DNA of 64,000 nucleotides from assembly GCA_963626555.1 (NCBI GenBank), contig CAVFXQ010000003.1:1-64000 (forward strand), in the 5' to 3' direction. This document shows positions 34,563 to 44,300 of the stretch, in pieces. The stretch comes from UBA1181 sp963626555. Lineage in GTDB: Bacteria; Bacteroidota; Bacteroidia; Bacteroidales; Paludibacteraceae. The position numbers and the translations under genes are program-made. The number at the start of each line of letters is the position of its first letter. Within the stretch, counting starts at the first letter, position 1. Below the pieces are notes generated by a model that saw only the letters and a program-made list of their open reading frames with translations, made no database searches and was not told where the DNA came from.

Positions 34563-34593
34563 TTTGGCATACGCTCGCAAAAAAATATATTTG
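34563..34593 (+). promoter_or_regulatory. Promoter of the LytS-like kinase gene
   Basis: TTTG (34563-34566), 19-bp spacer and TATATTTG (34586-34593), a near perfect Bacteroidota promoter, divergent from pheS. ATG follows 25 nt later. Confidence 0.65.
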
Positions 34594-34618
34594 TTGATGA
34601 ACACTAAAAGAAATATAG

Positions 34619-35752
34619 ATGAATTGGATTGGAGTTTTTGTTAGCAAACTAAAAGTTAGTACACTGCCTATACTTTTTTGGGTGGCTGTCTTTGTCTTAT
34701 TGACCCTTAGTAACGCCTCGTTTGATCTTATTCTTTCTGTTATTATTTCTGCGATCTTGACAATCGGCATGCTAGTCGTTGTTGTGGTGAGCAAGTTGGT
34801 GTTGATTCCTCGTTTATACAAATGGTTCGCTCTTTTCTTGCTGACTTCTATATTGTTTCTTGCAATTTTTGCCCGTGTTTCTTCTTTTATTTTAGATGAG
34901 GTTACAATTTCTTATATTGATAAAACGGGAATGAAACATCAAGAGGAAAAGTCTCTCCTTGATATAGAGTTGCCTTCTGAAACAAAGTCATTTTTTGAGG
35001 AACGTGGTATGATGGAAAAAGATCGTCTCTCTCTTTCAACTTCTTGGAAAGCTTTTATCCTTTATGTCGGTGCGTTCGTCTTTTCTCTTATGACATACTA
35101 TCGCAAAAGGGCAGAGGAAATAGAAACGCAAAAAGCTCATATTCTTCAGGAAAAAATGCAAATGGAGTTGAATTTTCTACGTTCTCAGATTAATCCTCAT
35201 TTTCTATTTAATGCGCTGAATAACATCTACTCAATGATTTACACAGGCGACAAGCATGCGGCTGACTGTGTGTTGTCTCTCTCTGAAATGTTAAGGTATG
35301 TTACATACGAGTCAAAAGAAAATCGTATTTTGCTTTCTGGCGAAGTTGTCTATTTGGAAAACTATATTGAATTTCAACGGTATAGTTACGAAGAAGATAT
35401 TAATGTTACGTTTGAGAAAAATCTGAAAGATGAACAAATCTATATTGCACCGATGCTGCTTCAGCCATTTGTTGAGAATGCTTTTAAATACAGTGGTATA
35501 AGTCAGCAAGAGGAGAACGCTTTTATCCACATCAAATTGGACGCTGATAACGACAAAATAGTCTTCTATATTGAAAATTCAATAAGAAAAACGAAAAAAG
35601 AAGATAAAACGAAAAAAGGAATCGGTATTGAAAATGTAAAAAAACGTTTGGATTTGTTGTATTTAAATAACTATTCGTTGAATATAGATGAAGATTCTGC
35701 AATTTATAAACTTACTTTATGTATAGATTTGACGGCTGATACGGTCTGTTAG
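34619..35752 (+). CDS. LytS-like sensor histidine kinase
   Basis: A 377-aa membrane kinase of the His_kinase (PF06580) class. Three hydrophobic segments lie at about 15-35, 37-60 and 68-92, then an extracytoplasmic stretch (95-145), a last helix (147-162) and a short coiled coil. The phosphoacceptor motif is QINPHFLFNALNNIY with His194. The ATP-binding region has LQPFVENAFKYSG and the G box KKGIGIENVKKRL. It precedes the LytTR regulator gene and the two form a two-component pair. The signal sensed is not known. Confidence 0.94.
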   Translation: MNWIGVFVSKLKVSTLPILFWVAVFVLLTLSNASFDLILSVIISAILTIGMLVVVVVSKLVLIPRLYKWFALFLLTSILFLAIFARVSSFILDEVTISYIDKTGMKHQEEKSLLDIELPSETKSFFEERGMMEKDRLSLSTSWKAFILYVGAFVFSLMTYYRKRAEEIETQKAHILQEKMQMELNFLRSQINPHFLFNALNNIYSMIYTGDKHAADCVLSLSEMLRYVTYESKENRILLSGEVVYLENYIEFQRYSYEEDINVTFEKNLKDEQIYIAPMLLQPFVENAFKYSGISQQEENAFIHIKLDADNDKIVFYIENSIRKTKKEDKTKKGIGIENVKKRLDLLYLNNYSLNIDEDSAIYKLTLCIDLTADTVC

Positions 35753-35798
35753 GTCTCTTGCTTAATCAAAAGAAAATTAACTGAAAAATGGTGTGGTT

Positions 35799-36527
35799 AT
35801 GGAAAATGATATGATAAGAGTCATGATAATTGATGACGAATTTCCTGCTCGCAAGCTTTTATCGGAATATGTGTCTAAAATGTCCAATCTTGAGTTGGTT
35901 GGTGTCTGTGAGGATGCTATGCGTGCCATGGAATTATTACAGAAGGAAAATGTCGATTTGATTTTATCCGATATCCAAATGCCGGATCTTTCCGGGTTGG
36001 ATTTTTTCAAGTCCTTGCAAAACAAGCCTTTGATTATCTTCACAACAGCCTACAAAGAATATGCTTTGGAGAGTTATGAGTTGGAGGCTGTGGATTACCT
36101 TCTTAAGCCGATTCCATTCTCTCGCTTTGTCCAGGCTATCAACAAGGTCTCCGAACGTATGAGCTTGAAGAGAAATGTTTCGTCTGCTTCAGCCAGCGAA
36201 ATCTCGAAACCCGAAAAGGATTATTTTATGGTGAAGGCTGATTATAAACTTTATCGTATCGACTACGCTAGCCTCATCTATATCGAAGGTCAGAGTGAAT
36301 ATGTTACTTTCCACATGAAAGATAAAAAAAGAATCACTGCCTACTATTCTTTGAAGAAATTGGAAGAGGAGTTGCCTTCCGACCAATTTATTCGTGTCCA
36401 TAAGTCTTATATCGTATCTATTGCGAACATTGAGGCTGTAGAGGGTAATATGGTGTTGATTAATGGTCAACGCCTTTCAATTGGGAAAAACTACAAGGAT
36501 GCTTTTTTAGAGAAATTGGGGCAATAA
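35799..36527 (+). CDS. LytTR-family response regulator
   Basis: A 242-aa regulator paired with the preceding kinase. The receiver domain (residues 5-120) has IDDEFPARKLL, phosphoacceptor Asp58 in LILSDIQMPD, and the YLLKP lysine near 107. The DNA-binding LytTR domain (about 140-240) contains DYFMVKADYKLYRI, IYIEGQSEYV and the terminal IRVHKSYIVSIANI motif. LytTR regulators bind short direct repeats. I prefer the ATG at 35799 over the GTG two codons upstream. A terminator follows. Confidence 0.94.
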   Translation: MENDMIRVMIIDDEFPARKLLSEYVSKMSNLELVGVCEDAMRAMELLQKENVDLILSDIQMPDLSGLDFFKSLQNKPLIIFTTAYKEYALESYELEAVDYLLKPIPFSRFVQAINKVSERMSLKRNVSSASASEISKPEKDYFMVKADYKLYRIDYASLIYIEGQSEYVTFHMKDKKRITAYYSLKKLEEELPSDQFIRVHKSYIVSIANIEAVEGNMVLINGQRLSIGKNYKDAFLEKLGQ

Positions 36528-36557
36528 TCGTGTAAAACTATTTCATAGAAATCGATA

Positions 36558-36586
36558 AAAGGGTTGGGGTTCCTCAATCCTTTTTT
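36558..36586 (+). terminator. Terminator of the kinase/LytTR operon
   Basis: AAGGGTTG/CAATCCTT hairpin (one G-U pair) running into TTTTTT. Confidence 0.8.
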
Positions 36587-36610
36587 GTTATCAATTTATA
36601 TGGTTAACAT

Positions 36611-36651
36611 AAAAAGAAACGCGCTGCAAAGTTTCACAACTTTGCAGCGCG
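36611..36651 (-). terminator. Terminator of the TolC gene
   Basis: A perfect 14-bp stem CGCGCTGCAAAGTT/AACTTTGCAGCGCG with a TCAC (plus) loop at 36620-36651; on the minus strand followed by TTTCTTTTTATG. It is unusually GC-rich and stable for this region and lies 86 nt past the TolC stop. Confidence 0.75.
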
Positions 36652-36737
36652 CCGAACGTTTCCGTTCTAAAAAATGAAAACAAACACTATTATGAAAAAG
36701 TTTCTACTTTATAATGAAAAAGAAAACGGGAAATCAA

Positions 36738-38051
36738 CTACTCAATAGCGACTGCGATGCCTTGATAAATATTCAAAAGCTGAATATTCAGAAGCGCGGT
36801 GTACTTGGCTTGGATTGTCTCCTGCTGGGCCGTGAGTAGTGAGTTTTTTTCGCTGAGCATTTCAAAAGGTGTCTTTGCCCCTAACGTATATTTCTCGCTC
36901 GTTAACTCATAGCTGGTTTGCATCGCTTCCTCATTGGCTTTCGCCGCTACATAACTCTGTTGCGCCGCTACCGCATCGTTGTGCGAAGTCTCGATGAGTT
37001 TCTTTAAATCATCCTTCACTTTCTCTAAAGTGAGGGAACTCATCGTTTTCTCCAACTGGGCTTTCTGCTTTTCAGACTTTCTATTTCGGTTGTCTAAGAT
37101 AGAGTAGCTTAGTGTTACTCCCACGCTTTCACCAAAATTTTGTTTTATCTGTTCGCTTGTTGAAAGTTCTGCTGCCGAGTTATGACCTGTCCCAACATTT
37201 GCTTGTAGACTAATGTTAGGATAGTAGCCAGACTTCGCAACCTTTATGTTTAGGTCTGACATCGTCTCTTCTAACTCTGCTGCTCGAACGTCGGGTCTCG
37301 TCTGTAATGCGATATCGTATGCTTCCGCTTTTGTTGGCAAGGCTACTAACACCGTTCCTTCCGAAATCTCCGGCGTGTATACGTCCATATCGGTGTCATC
37401 GAGTCTAAGTAACAATTTCAAATTCAATTTGGCCTCTGTCAAATCGTTTTCCGCAACCACTAACTGATATCTCTCTTTGGCGTATTGCGCCTCAATTTGT
37501 GCAAAATCACTCTTTGAGATTGAACCTGCTTCATAGAGGTTTTTGCTTCGGTCATACTCTGCTTCTGCAACTTCCAACGAACTCTGCTTCGTCTTCAAAT
37601 TTTCTACAGCGTATAGCACCTGAATGTAGTAGGTTACAACTAAAACTTTAACGTTTTCTTCTGTTTCATCAACATTAACCGAGTCTATGCGCTCTTGCAA
37701 CAACTGCTTTTTAATGTTGTATTTTCGTTTGAAACCATTGAAGACAGTCCACGAGGCATTCAAATTGTAGTTGCCGTTGTAGGAGGTTTTGTCTAAACCC
37801 TCTTCTGGCCACGGACTATTGCTCAAGGTGTGCGAGGTAGAGAAATTCAGGCTTGGCTGCCATTGTGCCTTTGCTAATTTTGTGTCTACTTGTCCTTCAA
37901 GGATTGTTATCGCTCCTTTCTGCATGTCTATGCTCTTCTCCATTGCGTAATCCATACACTTTTGAAGATTCCACGCTTCTTCTGCCGATGCCTGCGTTCC
38001 AACTATTGCAAATACACTCGCAAGAAGGCTAATTTTGAAATTTACTTTCAT
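36738..38051 (-). CDS. TolC-family outer-membrane efflux protein
   Basis: A 437-aa channel protein with signal peptide (residues 1-23, ending ASAEE). It has two long helical halves rich in coiled coil (about 105-215 and 300-400) of the OEP repeat, including YEAGSISKSDFAQIEAQYA and YTLGAKTPFEMLSEKNSLL. TolC proteins form the outer-membrane exit duct of tripartite pumps or type I secretion. No inner-membrane pump or adaptor is encoded nearby, so it is an orphan here. A dyad-symmetric site lies upstream of its promoter. Confidence 0.92.
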   Translation of the reverse strand: MKVNFKISLLASVFAIVGTQASAEEAWNLQKCMDYAMEKSIDMQKGAITILEGQVDTKLAKAQWQPSLNFSTSHTLSNSPWPEEGLDKTSYNGNYNLNASWTVFNGFKRKYNIKKQLLQERIDSVNVDETEENVKVLVVTYYIQVLYAVENLKTKQSSLEVAEAEYDRSKNLYEAGSISKSDFAQIEAQYAKERYQLVVAENDLTEAKLNLKLLLRLDDTDMDVYTPEISEGTVLVALPTKAEAYDIALQTRPDVRAAELEETMSDLNIKVAKSGYYPNISLQANVGTGHNSAAELSTSEQIKQNFGESVGVTLSYSILDNRNRKSEKQKAQLEKTMSSLTLEKVKDDLKKLIETSHNDAVAAQQSYVAAKANEEAMQTSYELTSEKYTLGAKTPFEMLSEKNSLLTAQQETIQAKYTALLNIQLLNIYQGIAVAIE

Positions 38052-38076
38052 CTTTTACCTCGTTTTCGATTCGTTG

Positions 38077-38106
38077 CAAATGTAGAATGCACTTCAATAT
38101 TTCAAA
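38077..38106 (-). promoter_or_regulatory. Promoter of the TolC gene
   Basis: On the minus strand TTTG (38103-38106), 18-bp spacer and TACATTTG (38077-38084). The ATG follows 25 nt after the -7 box. Confidence 0.6.
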
Positions 38107-38109
38107 TAT

Positions 38110-38147
38110 TTTATTAGACTATAAAACATATTTAATAGACTAATAAA
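38110..38147. promoter_or_regulatory. Dyad-symmetric operator upstream of TolC
   Basis: TTTATTAGACTAT (38110-38122) and ATAGACTAATAAA (38135-38147) are inverted with one mismatch in 13, separated by 12 bp. The site lies just upstream of the -33 box in the TolC direction, where an activator would bind. Confidence 0.5.
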
Positions 38148-38222
38148 TTTTACTTTCCAAATGTCAAACAAAATTCAGACATGAGGAAATATCTGTATGC
38201 TTTTTAACACTTTTTAACTACA

Positions 38223-39569
38223 TTAACGAGCGAATGAAAGCAAATTTCCTTTCTTCTCTGTCTCAAAATTGCCCTCATCGTAAACTATGTTTCCGTTGAC
38301 GAATGTTTTGCATATTTTGTAGTTAAATGTTTCTCCTTCAACTGGAGACCAGCCACATTTGTATTGGAGAGATTCTTTCGTAACCGTTACTGGACTGTCG
38401 GGTTCTACTAACACTAAGTCGGCAAAGTAACCCTTTCTGATAAATCCTCTCTTCTCAATATTGAAGATCTTGGCTGGATTATGACACATTTTTTCAACAA
38501 CCTGCTCTCTTGTGAAATTTCCTTTTTTAGCCAATTCTAACATCATTTGAAGTGAGTTTTGAATGCTTGGAAATCCAGAAACAGCGTGGAGTACGTCGCC
38601 TTCTTTCTCGCTCAAAAGGTGAGGCGCGTGATCGGTTGCAACAGTGTCAATGATACCCATTTCCACCGCTTTCAAAAGATTTTCACGGCTCTTCTGCTTC
38701 TTGATAGAGGGGTTGCACTTGATCTTCGCTCCTAATCGCTCGTAGTCTCTGTCGTCAAACCAAAGGTATCCAACACAGGTTTCTGCTGTGATTTTCTTTT
38801 CTGATAGTGGCTTGTTGTTGAACAATGCCAACTCTTTGGCTGTGGTAAGATGTAACACATGTAAGCGTGTGCCGTATTTCTTTGCCAAGTCAATCACCTT
38901 TGCTGTCGATTTGTAACAAGCGTCGGAGTTGCGAATCACCTCGTGGTATGAAATTGGAATCGGTTTCTCTCCGAACTCTGCTTTTACTTTTTCTAAATTG
39001 GCTTGGATTGTTGCCTCGTCTTCGTTGTGTGTCGCAACGAGAATTGGCGATTTCTCAAATATCTGAGACAAGACGGTAGGGTCGTCTACTTTCATATTGC
39101 CCGTGGAAGAACCCACGAACACTTTGATTCCGCATACTTTGCTCTTGTCTACATTTATTATGTCATTGAGATTATCGTTGGTTGCTCCGAGATAGAAAGA
39201 GAAGTTGGTCAGACATTTCTTCTCTGCGATGGCAATCTTGTTGTCTATTTCGGCCATTGAAACCGTTTGTGGCAGTGTGTTAGGCATATCCATGATACTG
39301 GTAACACCGCCTGCTACTGCTGCCCTTGATTCTGTCTCCATGTCTGCTTTTTGGGTCAGCCCAGGTTCGCGGAAATGTACATGTGTGTCAATTACTCCTG
39401 GCAATAACCACTTGCCGTCCCCATCTATTATCTCTGCGTTCTTCAGTACGCTCTCTGGGACTTCGTCCCTAAAGATTTTCGAGATTTTCTCCCCTTCAAT
39501 CAACACAGAACCTTTGAAAGAGTTCCCTTCGTTGATAATCTTCACCTTATGGATAAGTATGTTTTTCAT
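38223..39569 (-). CDS. pyrC: Dihydroorotase
   Basis: A 448-aa amidohydrolase that cyclises carbamoyl aspartate to dihydroorotate in pyrimidine synthesis. The metal-binding motif is DTHVHFREPG (about 61-70), the metal-bridging lysine lies in KVFVGSS (about 150-156), further histidines in YHEVIR and LHVLHLTT, and the catalytic Asp in ATDHAPH (about 304-310). Its length places it in the type I/long class used by Bacteroidota. It lies 122 nt downstream of the sugar-transferase gene on the same strand. Confidence 0.93.
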   Translation of the reverse strand: MKNILIHKVKIINEGNSFKGSVLIEGEKISKIFRDEVPESVLKNAEIIDGDGKWLLPGVIDTHVHFREPGLTQKADMETESRAAVAGGVTSIMDMPNTLPQTVSMAEIDNKIAIAEKKCLTNFSFYLGATNDNLNDIINVDKSKVCGIKVFVGSSTGNMKVDDPTVLSQIFEKSPILVATHNEDEATIQANLEKVKAEFGEKPIPISYHEVIRNSDACYKSTAKVIDLAKKYGTRLHVLHLTTAKELALFNNKPLSEKKITAETCVGYLWFDDRDYERLGAKIKCNPSIKKQKSRENLLKAVEMGIIDTVATDHAPHLLSEKEGDVLHAVSGFPSIQNSLQMMLELAKKGNFTREQVVEKMCHNPAKIFNIEKRGFIRKGYFADLVLVEPDSPVTVTKESLQYKCGWSPVEGETFNYKICKTFVNGNIVYDEGNFETEKKGNLLSFAR

Positions 39570-39691
39570 GACGTTTGACTATTTGATACTTCGCGTGGAA
39601 GTTCGTTTACAATAATATTTATGATAGTAAATATAGCGAAAAACAATTAACAAATTAATGTGTGGTATTTTTTTCTCGCTATCTTTTCCCT

Positions 39692-40435
39692 TTATTTTTT
39701 CTTTGGGTACTTTCTGAAAAGGCTATTCAATTTGAGTCTTATCACACCGAATACAGCCTCTCCGAATATTCCGCTGTTCATCTTCGACACACCCAAAACT
39801 CTGTTTACGAAGATGATAGGTATCTCTTTGATGGTGAACCCACACATATAGGCGGTGAATTTCATTTCTATCTGAAAGGCATAGCCTATGAATTTTATTT
39901 TGTCTAATTCTATTGTTTCCAACACCTCCCGACGGTAGCAAGCGAAGCCTGCGGTGGTGTCGGCTATCTTCATTCCTGTAATAATTCTTACATAGATAGA
40001 GGCAAAATAAGACATCAAGACACGCCCCATCGGCCAGTTCACCACGTTGACACCGCTTGTATAGCGAGATCCAATGGCAAGATCTGCACCTTCTTCCGAA
40101 CATGCTTTGTGTAGTTTCAATAAATCATTGGGATTGTGAGAGAAGTCGGCATCCATCTCAAAAATGTAGTCGTATTTGCGTTCTACCGCCCATTTAAAGC
40201 CTGTGATGTAGGCTGTGCCTAAGCCTTGCTTCCCCGAACGCTCAATGAGGTATAAGCGTTCTGAAAACTCACTTTGAAGCCTTTTTACGATTTCCCCTGT
40301 GCCGTCCGGCGATCCATCGTCGATTACTAAGATATGAAACTGCTTGGGCAACGAAAAGACTGCTCTACAGATATTTTCTATGTTCTCTTTCTCGTTGTAG
40401 GTCGGTATGATTACTACACCATCGTTGTTTTCCAT
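39692..40435 (-). CDS. Polyprenol-phosphate mannosyltransferase-like GT2
   Basis: A 247-aa soluble family 2 glycosyltransferase of the dolichol-phosphate mannose synthase type, which moves a sugar onto a lipid carrier at the inner face of the membrane. It starts VVIIPTYNEKENIENI, has the nucleotide motif VIDDGSPDGTG (about 36-46), the metal-binding MDADFSHNP (about 94-102) and IGSRYTSG (about 121-128). No C-terminal membrane domain is present. The lipid-linked sugar could feed protein O-glycosylation known in Bacteroidota; that link is inference. Confidence 0.92.
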   Translation of the reverse strand: MENNDGVVIIPTYNEKENIENICRAVFSLPKQFHILVIDDGSPDGTGEIVKRLQSEFSERLYLIERSGKQGLGTAYITGFKWAVERKYDYIFEMDADFSHNPNDLLKLHKACSEEGADLAIGSRYTSGVNVVNWPMGRVLMSYFASIYVRIITGMKIADTTAGFACYRREVLETIELDKIKFIGYAFQIEMKFTAYMCGFTIKEIPIIFVNRVLGVSKMNSGIFGEAVFGVIRLKLNSLFRKYPKKK

Positions 40436-40585
40436 TGCCTTCTAATTTTGGGCGATTAAGTTACTATTTTGTAACGATTCTTTTGACTTCCTATTTCATT
40501 AATCCATAAGAATCTAATGATTTTTCATCTCTCTTAAAAAAATTGTCAGGGAGATGTCTTATCACTTTTTAAAGAGCCGTATATG

Positions 40586-40593
40586 CAAATTTA
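40586..40593 (-). promoter_or_regulatory. -7 promoter box for the GT2-pyrC operon
   Basis: TAAATTTG on the minus strand, 151 nt upstream of the GT2 ATG and divergent from mfd. Confidence 0.4.
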
Positions 40594-40618
40594 GAAAATG
40601 GTTTGGACTTTTATTCTT

Positions 40619-40638
40619 TATATTTGCAAATATCTTTG
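40619..40638 (+). promoter_or_regulatory. Two -7 promoter boxes before mfd
   Basis: TATATTTG (40619-40626) and TATCTTTG (40631-40638) both match TAnnTTTG and lie close upstream of mfd. One or both could be used; the second puts the transcription start about 10 nt before a TTG codon at 40655. Confidence 0.45.
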
Positions 40639-40654
40639 TTAAAAAATCTTAGAG

Positions 40655-43600
40655 TTGGAATTAGTCGATTTAATGGACCGAATAGAGTCTGATAATCAGG
40701 TGATTTCGGTGAAGAAATGGTTGGAGGATAAAAAGGGGAAAAACCTACTTCTAAAAGGAATGGAGGGTTCTTTTCGTGCCTTGTTGTTTTCAATGCTTTT
40801 TAAAGATTATCATGGACAGTGGCTCATTGTGCTGAATGATGCGGAGTCTGCGGCTTATTTCTATTACGACATGACGCAATTGCTTGGCAGCGAAAAGGTT
40901 TTATTTTATCCTGTATCCTACAAAGGCTCTGCGAAATATGGAGAGAAACAGATGGATGCCGCCAATGAGGTGCTTCGTACGGAGGTGTTAGACCGGTTAG
41001 GACATGAAAATGCTGATTATGTGGTGGTTACTCATCCCGAGGCATTGACGGAATTGGTCGTGAAAACAGAGGTTCTGCGAGAAAAGACGATTTTTATTTC
41101 AAAGGGAGACTCAATTAACACAACGAAACTTTCTCAATCTTTGTTTGAACAGGGGTTCAATCGTGTTGATTTTGTTTATCAACCAGGTCAGTTCTCAGTT
41201 CGTGGTAGTATTATTGACATTTTTTCATACTCGTGTGAATATCCTTTCCGTTTGGATTTCTTTGGAGACGATGTGGAGTCTATCCGTACTTTTAATGTTG
41301 AAACGCAACTTTCAATTGAGGAAAAACAGAGTGTTGCGATTGTCCCTGATATTCATGGAAAGAAGGATGTGACAGATTCGCTGTTAAATTTCTTGCCTCC
41401 GACTGCTATCCTTTCGTTCTATGATTTTTCGTACGCTATGGATATAATAGGAGTGGAAGAGATGCGTGCAAAAGAAATAAAAGAGGAAAAAAATGTCCTT
41501 TCAAAGGATGTCTTTCTGAAACGGTCAATGGATTTCAGAAGAATAGAGTTTGGTGGGCATGATAGTTTGTCATCCTCTGAATCTAAAGTCAAAGTGGAAT
41601 TCCATACGCATCCTCAACCTGTCTTTTCAAAGAATTTTGATTTAATAGCGGGTGATTTCAAACAAAAGATAGAGAACGGCTACGAAGTGTGCTTGTTGAG
41701 CGATAACAAACATCAAATAGAGCGTTTGGAGACTATTTTCGCAGATAAAGGGCTGAATATCTCATTTACGCCAGTCTTAAAAACGCTTCATGAGGGTTTT
41801 ATTTTAGATACGAAGCAACTTTGTTGTTACACGGATCATCAGGTTTTCAATCGATACCATAAATATTCTTTGCGCTCGGATAGGGCGCGTGATGGACAGG
41901 CTGCGTTGACCCTGAAGGATTTGAACAGTTTCAAAGTAGGCGATTTCGTCGTGCATGTTGATTATGGAGTTGGACGTTTCGGAGGATTGATTCAAGTGGA
42001 TGTCAATGGAAAGAAGCAAGAGGTTATTAAATTGTTGTATAAAAATGATGATTTGTTGCTCGTAAGCATCCATTCGTTACATAAAATATCAAGATATAGG
42101 GGAAAAGATGGTGAAGCACCAACGATTAGCAAGTTGGGTACGGGTGCATGGCAGACGTTGAAAGAGCGGACAAAGAAGAAGGTTAAGGATATTGCCCGCG
42201 ATCTTATCGCACTCTATGCTAAACGCCGAGAGGAGAAGGGGTATGCATTCTCCGCAGACACTTTTTTGCAGTCGGAGTTGGAAGCCTCTTTTATCTATGA
42301 AGATACGCCAGACCAGTTGAAGACTACTCGTGAGGTGAAGGCGGATATGGAGCGGGATTTACCAATGGATCGCCTTGTCTGTGGTGATGTTGGCTTTGGA
42401 AAGACGGAAATAGCTATTCGTGCGGCCTTTAAGGCTGCGTGCGATAACAAACAGGTGGCTATTTTGGTGCCAACGACTGTTTTAGCGTTGCAGCACTATA
42501 AAACCTTTTCGGAAAGGTTGAAAGATTTTCCTTGCAAGGTGGAATATCTGAATCGTTCGCGTTCTCAAAAAGATGTGAAGCGGATAGAGAAGGAGTTGTC
42601 GGATGGTGAGATCAATATCATGATTGGCACACAGAAGATTTTAGGTAAAGAGGTGAAATTTAAAGATTTAGGATTGCTAATTATTGATGAGGAACAAAAA
42701 TTTGGTGTCTCTGTGAAAGAGAAAATCAAGCAGATGAAGGTCAATGTTGATACGTTGACGATGACGGCGACTCCGATTCCGAGAACTTTGCAATTCTCTT
42801 TAATGGGCGCACGCGATCTCTCTGTGATTAGCACTCCCCCTGCCAACCGTTACCCTGTGCAGACGGAATTGCATTCTTTCAACGAGGATGTGATTCGGGA
42901 TGCCATTCGTTATGAGATGGATCGTAATGGTCAAGTTTTTTTTATTAACAATAGGGTGCAGAATCTGCCTGAAATTGCCGCTCTGATTAATCGCTTAGTG
43001 CCAGAGGCAAGAGTGGCGACTGGACATGGACAGATGAAGGGTGAGAATTTAGAGAAAATCATCTTGGATTTCATTGATTATGAATACGATGTGTTATTAG
43101 CGACGACGATCATTGAGTCGGGTATTGATATGCCCAATTGCAATACGATTATCGTGAATAATGCGCAGAATTTTGGCTTGAGCGATTTGCATCAGTTGCG
43201 AGGTCGTGTAGGTCGAAGTAACCGACGTGCTTTCTGTTATCTGTTAGCACCTCCGTTGGCAACGCTTACACAGGAGGCGCGACGACGTTTGCAGGCTATT
43301 GAAAGCTTCTCGGAATTGGGTAGCGGATTCAATATTGCCATGCAGGATTTGGATATTCGTGGTGCGGGGAATCTTCTTGGTGCGGAACAAAGTGGATTTA
43401 TTGCTGATTTGGGTTATGAAACCTACCAGAAAGTTTTGAATGAAGCAGTAGCGGAGTTGAAAATTGAGGAATTCTCTGAATTATATAAAGAAGAGGGATC
43501 AACACCTGCGGTATCCTCTTTGCCTGTAGTATTAGATTGTCAGGTGGAGACGGATATGGAGTTGACATTCCCATCCGACTATGTGGAGAATGTTTCAGAG

Positions 43601-43996
43601 AGGATGAGTCTCTATCGTGAGTTGGATAATGTCAAGGACGAGACAGAATTGCTGAATTTTGAAGTGAAGATGCGCGATCGTTTTGGCGAATTGCCCGAAC
43701 AAACGAAGAATCTGTTGACGCTTGTTCGCATACGTTGGATGGCTCAGAAATTAGGATTTGAGAAGCTGACTCTAAAGCAGGGACGTATGGTTGGTTATTT
43801 CGTGAGTGATGAAAAATCGCCTTATTTCCAAACAGATGCCTTTGGAAAAATTCTTGAGTATTTCCAAACTCATGTAGAGCGTTGCAAGTTGCGTGATAAT
43901 GCAGGGAAACGTTCAATCGTATTTTCTGAGGTGCAGACAGTGACAGAAGCGTATGATATTTTGACTTCTGTTGAGGCTATGAAAATCAGTGCGTAA
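40655..43996 (+). CDS. mfd: Transcription-repair coupling factor
   Basis: An 1113-aa ATP-dependent translocase that removes RNA polymerase stalled at DNA lesions and recruits UvrA. The order is a UvrB-homology module (1-300), the RNA polymerase-interacting domain with GDFVVHVDYGVGRFGG (about 428-443), the helicase module with GDVGFGKTE (about 576-584) and IIDEEQKFG, then ESGIDMPN, QLRGRVGRS and RGAGNLLG in the translocation motifs, and a C-terminal autoinhibitory domain. The start at 40655 is a TTG; an ATG at 40673 would shorten it by 6 residues and may be correct. Confidence 0.96.
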   Translation: MELVDLMDRIESDNQVISVKKWLEDKKGKNLLLKGMEGSFRALLFSMLFKDYHGQWLIVLNDAESAAYFYYDMTQLLGSEKVLFYPVSYKGSAKYGEKQMDAANEVLRTEVLDRLGHENADYVVVTHPEALTELVVKTEVLREKTIFISKGDSINTTKLSQSLFEQGFNRVDFVYQPGQFSVRGSIIDIFSYSCEYPFRLDFFGDDVESIRTFNVETQLSIEEKQSVAIVPDIHGKKDVTDSLLNFLPPTAILSFYDFSYAMDIIGVEEMRAKEIKEEKNVLSKDVFLKRSMDFRRIEFGGHDSLSSSESKVKVEFHTHPQPVFSKNFDLIAGDFKQKIENGYEVCLLSDNKHQIERLETIFADKGLNISFTPVLKTLHEGFILDTKQLCCYTDHQVFNRYHKYSLRSDRARDGQAALTLKDLNSFKVGDFVVHVDYGVGRFGGLIQVDVNGKKQEVIKLLYKNDDLLLVSIHSLHKISRYRGKDGEAPTISKLGTGAWQTLKERTKKKVKDIARDLIALYAKRREEKGYAFSADTFLQSELEASFIYEDTPDQLKTTREVKADMERDLPMDRLVCGDVGFGKTEIAIRAAFKAACDNKQVAILVPTTVLALQHYKTFSERLKDFPCKVEYLNRSRSQKDVKRIEKELSDGEINIMIGTQKILGKEVKFKDLGLLIIDEEQKFGVSVKEKIKQMKVNVDTLTMTATPIPRTLQFSLMGARDLSVISTPPANRYPVQTELHSFNEDVIRDAIRYEMDRNGQVFFINNRVQNLPEIAALINRLVPEARVATGHGQMKGENLEKIILDFIDYEYDVLLATTIIESGIDMPNCNTIIVNNAQNFGLSDLHQLRGRVGRSNRRAFCYLLAPPLATLTQEARRRLQAIESFSELGSGFNIAMQDLDIRGAGNLLGAEQSGFIADLGYETYQKVLNEAVAELKIEEFSELYKEEGSTPAVSSLPVVLDCQVETDMELTFPSDYVENVSERMSLYRELDNVKDETELLNFEVKMRDRFGELPEQTKNLLTLVRIRWMAQKLGFEKLTLKQGRMVGYFVSDEKSPYFQTDAFGKILEYFQTHVERCKLRDNAGKRSIVFSEVQTVTEAYDILTSVEAMKISA

Positions 43997-44081
43997 AATT
44001 GATGAAAAAGCGAAGTGTGAAAAAGTCAAAAAAAATGAAAAAAAGTAGGTTGAAAAATAGACATAGAATAAAAAGCGGTTA

Positions 44082-44089
44082 TATATTTG
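44082..44089 (+). promoter_or_regulatory. -7 promoter box of the ferredoxin gene
   Basis: TATATTTG ends 26 nt before the ferredoxin ATG. Confidence 0.55.
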
Positions 44090-44115
44090 CAACGTAACTT
44101 TAAAACTTGTTTATT

Positions 44116-44280
44116 ATGGCTTATGTAATTGGAGAAGATTGTGTAGCATGTGGAACTTGCGCAGGCGAGTGTCCAGTTGGCGCAATTTCAGAGGGTGATA
44201 TCTACAAGATTGATCCTTCCGCTTGTACTGAGTGTGGAACTTGCGCAGATGCATGTCCTGCAGGTGCTATCTCAAAGTAA
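44116..44280 (+). CDS. 2[4Fe-4S] ferredoxin
   Basis: A 54-aa clostridial-type ferredoxin, a soluble low-potential electron carrier typical of anaerobes. Two CxxCxxCxxxCP motifs are present: CVACGTCAGECP (residues 9-20) and CTECGTCADACP (residues 37-48), together binding two clusters. The length and internal symmetry match the family exactly. It has its own promoter and terminator and so is expressed as a single gene. Confidence 0.97.
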   Translation: MAYVIGEDCVACGTCAGECPVGAISEGDIYKIDPSACTECGTCADACPAGAISK

Positions 44281-44300
44281 AATTAGATTAGTCAAGGAAT

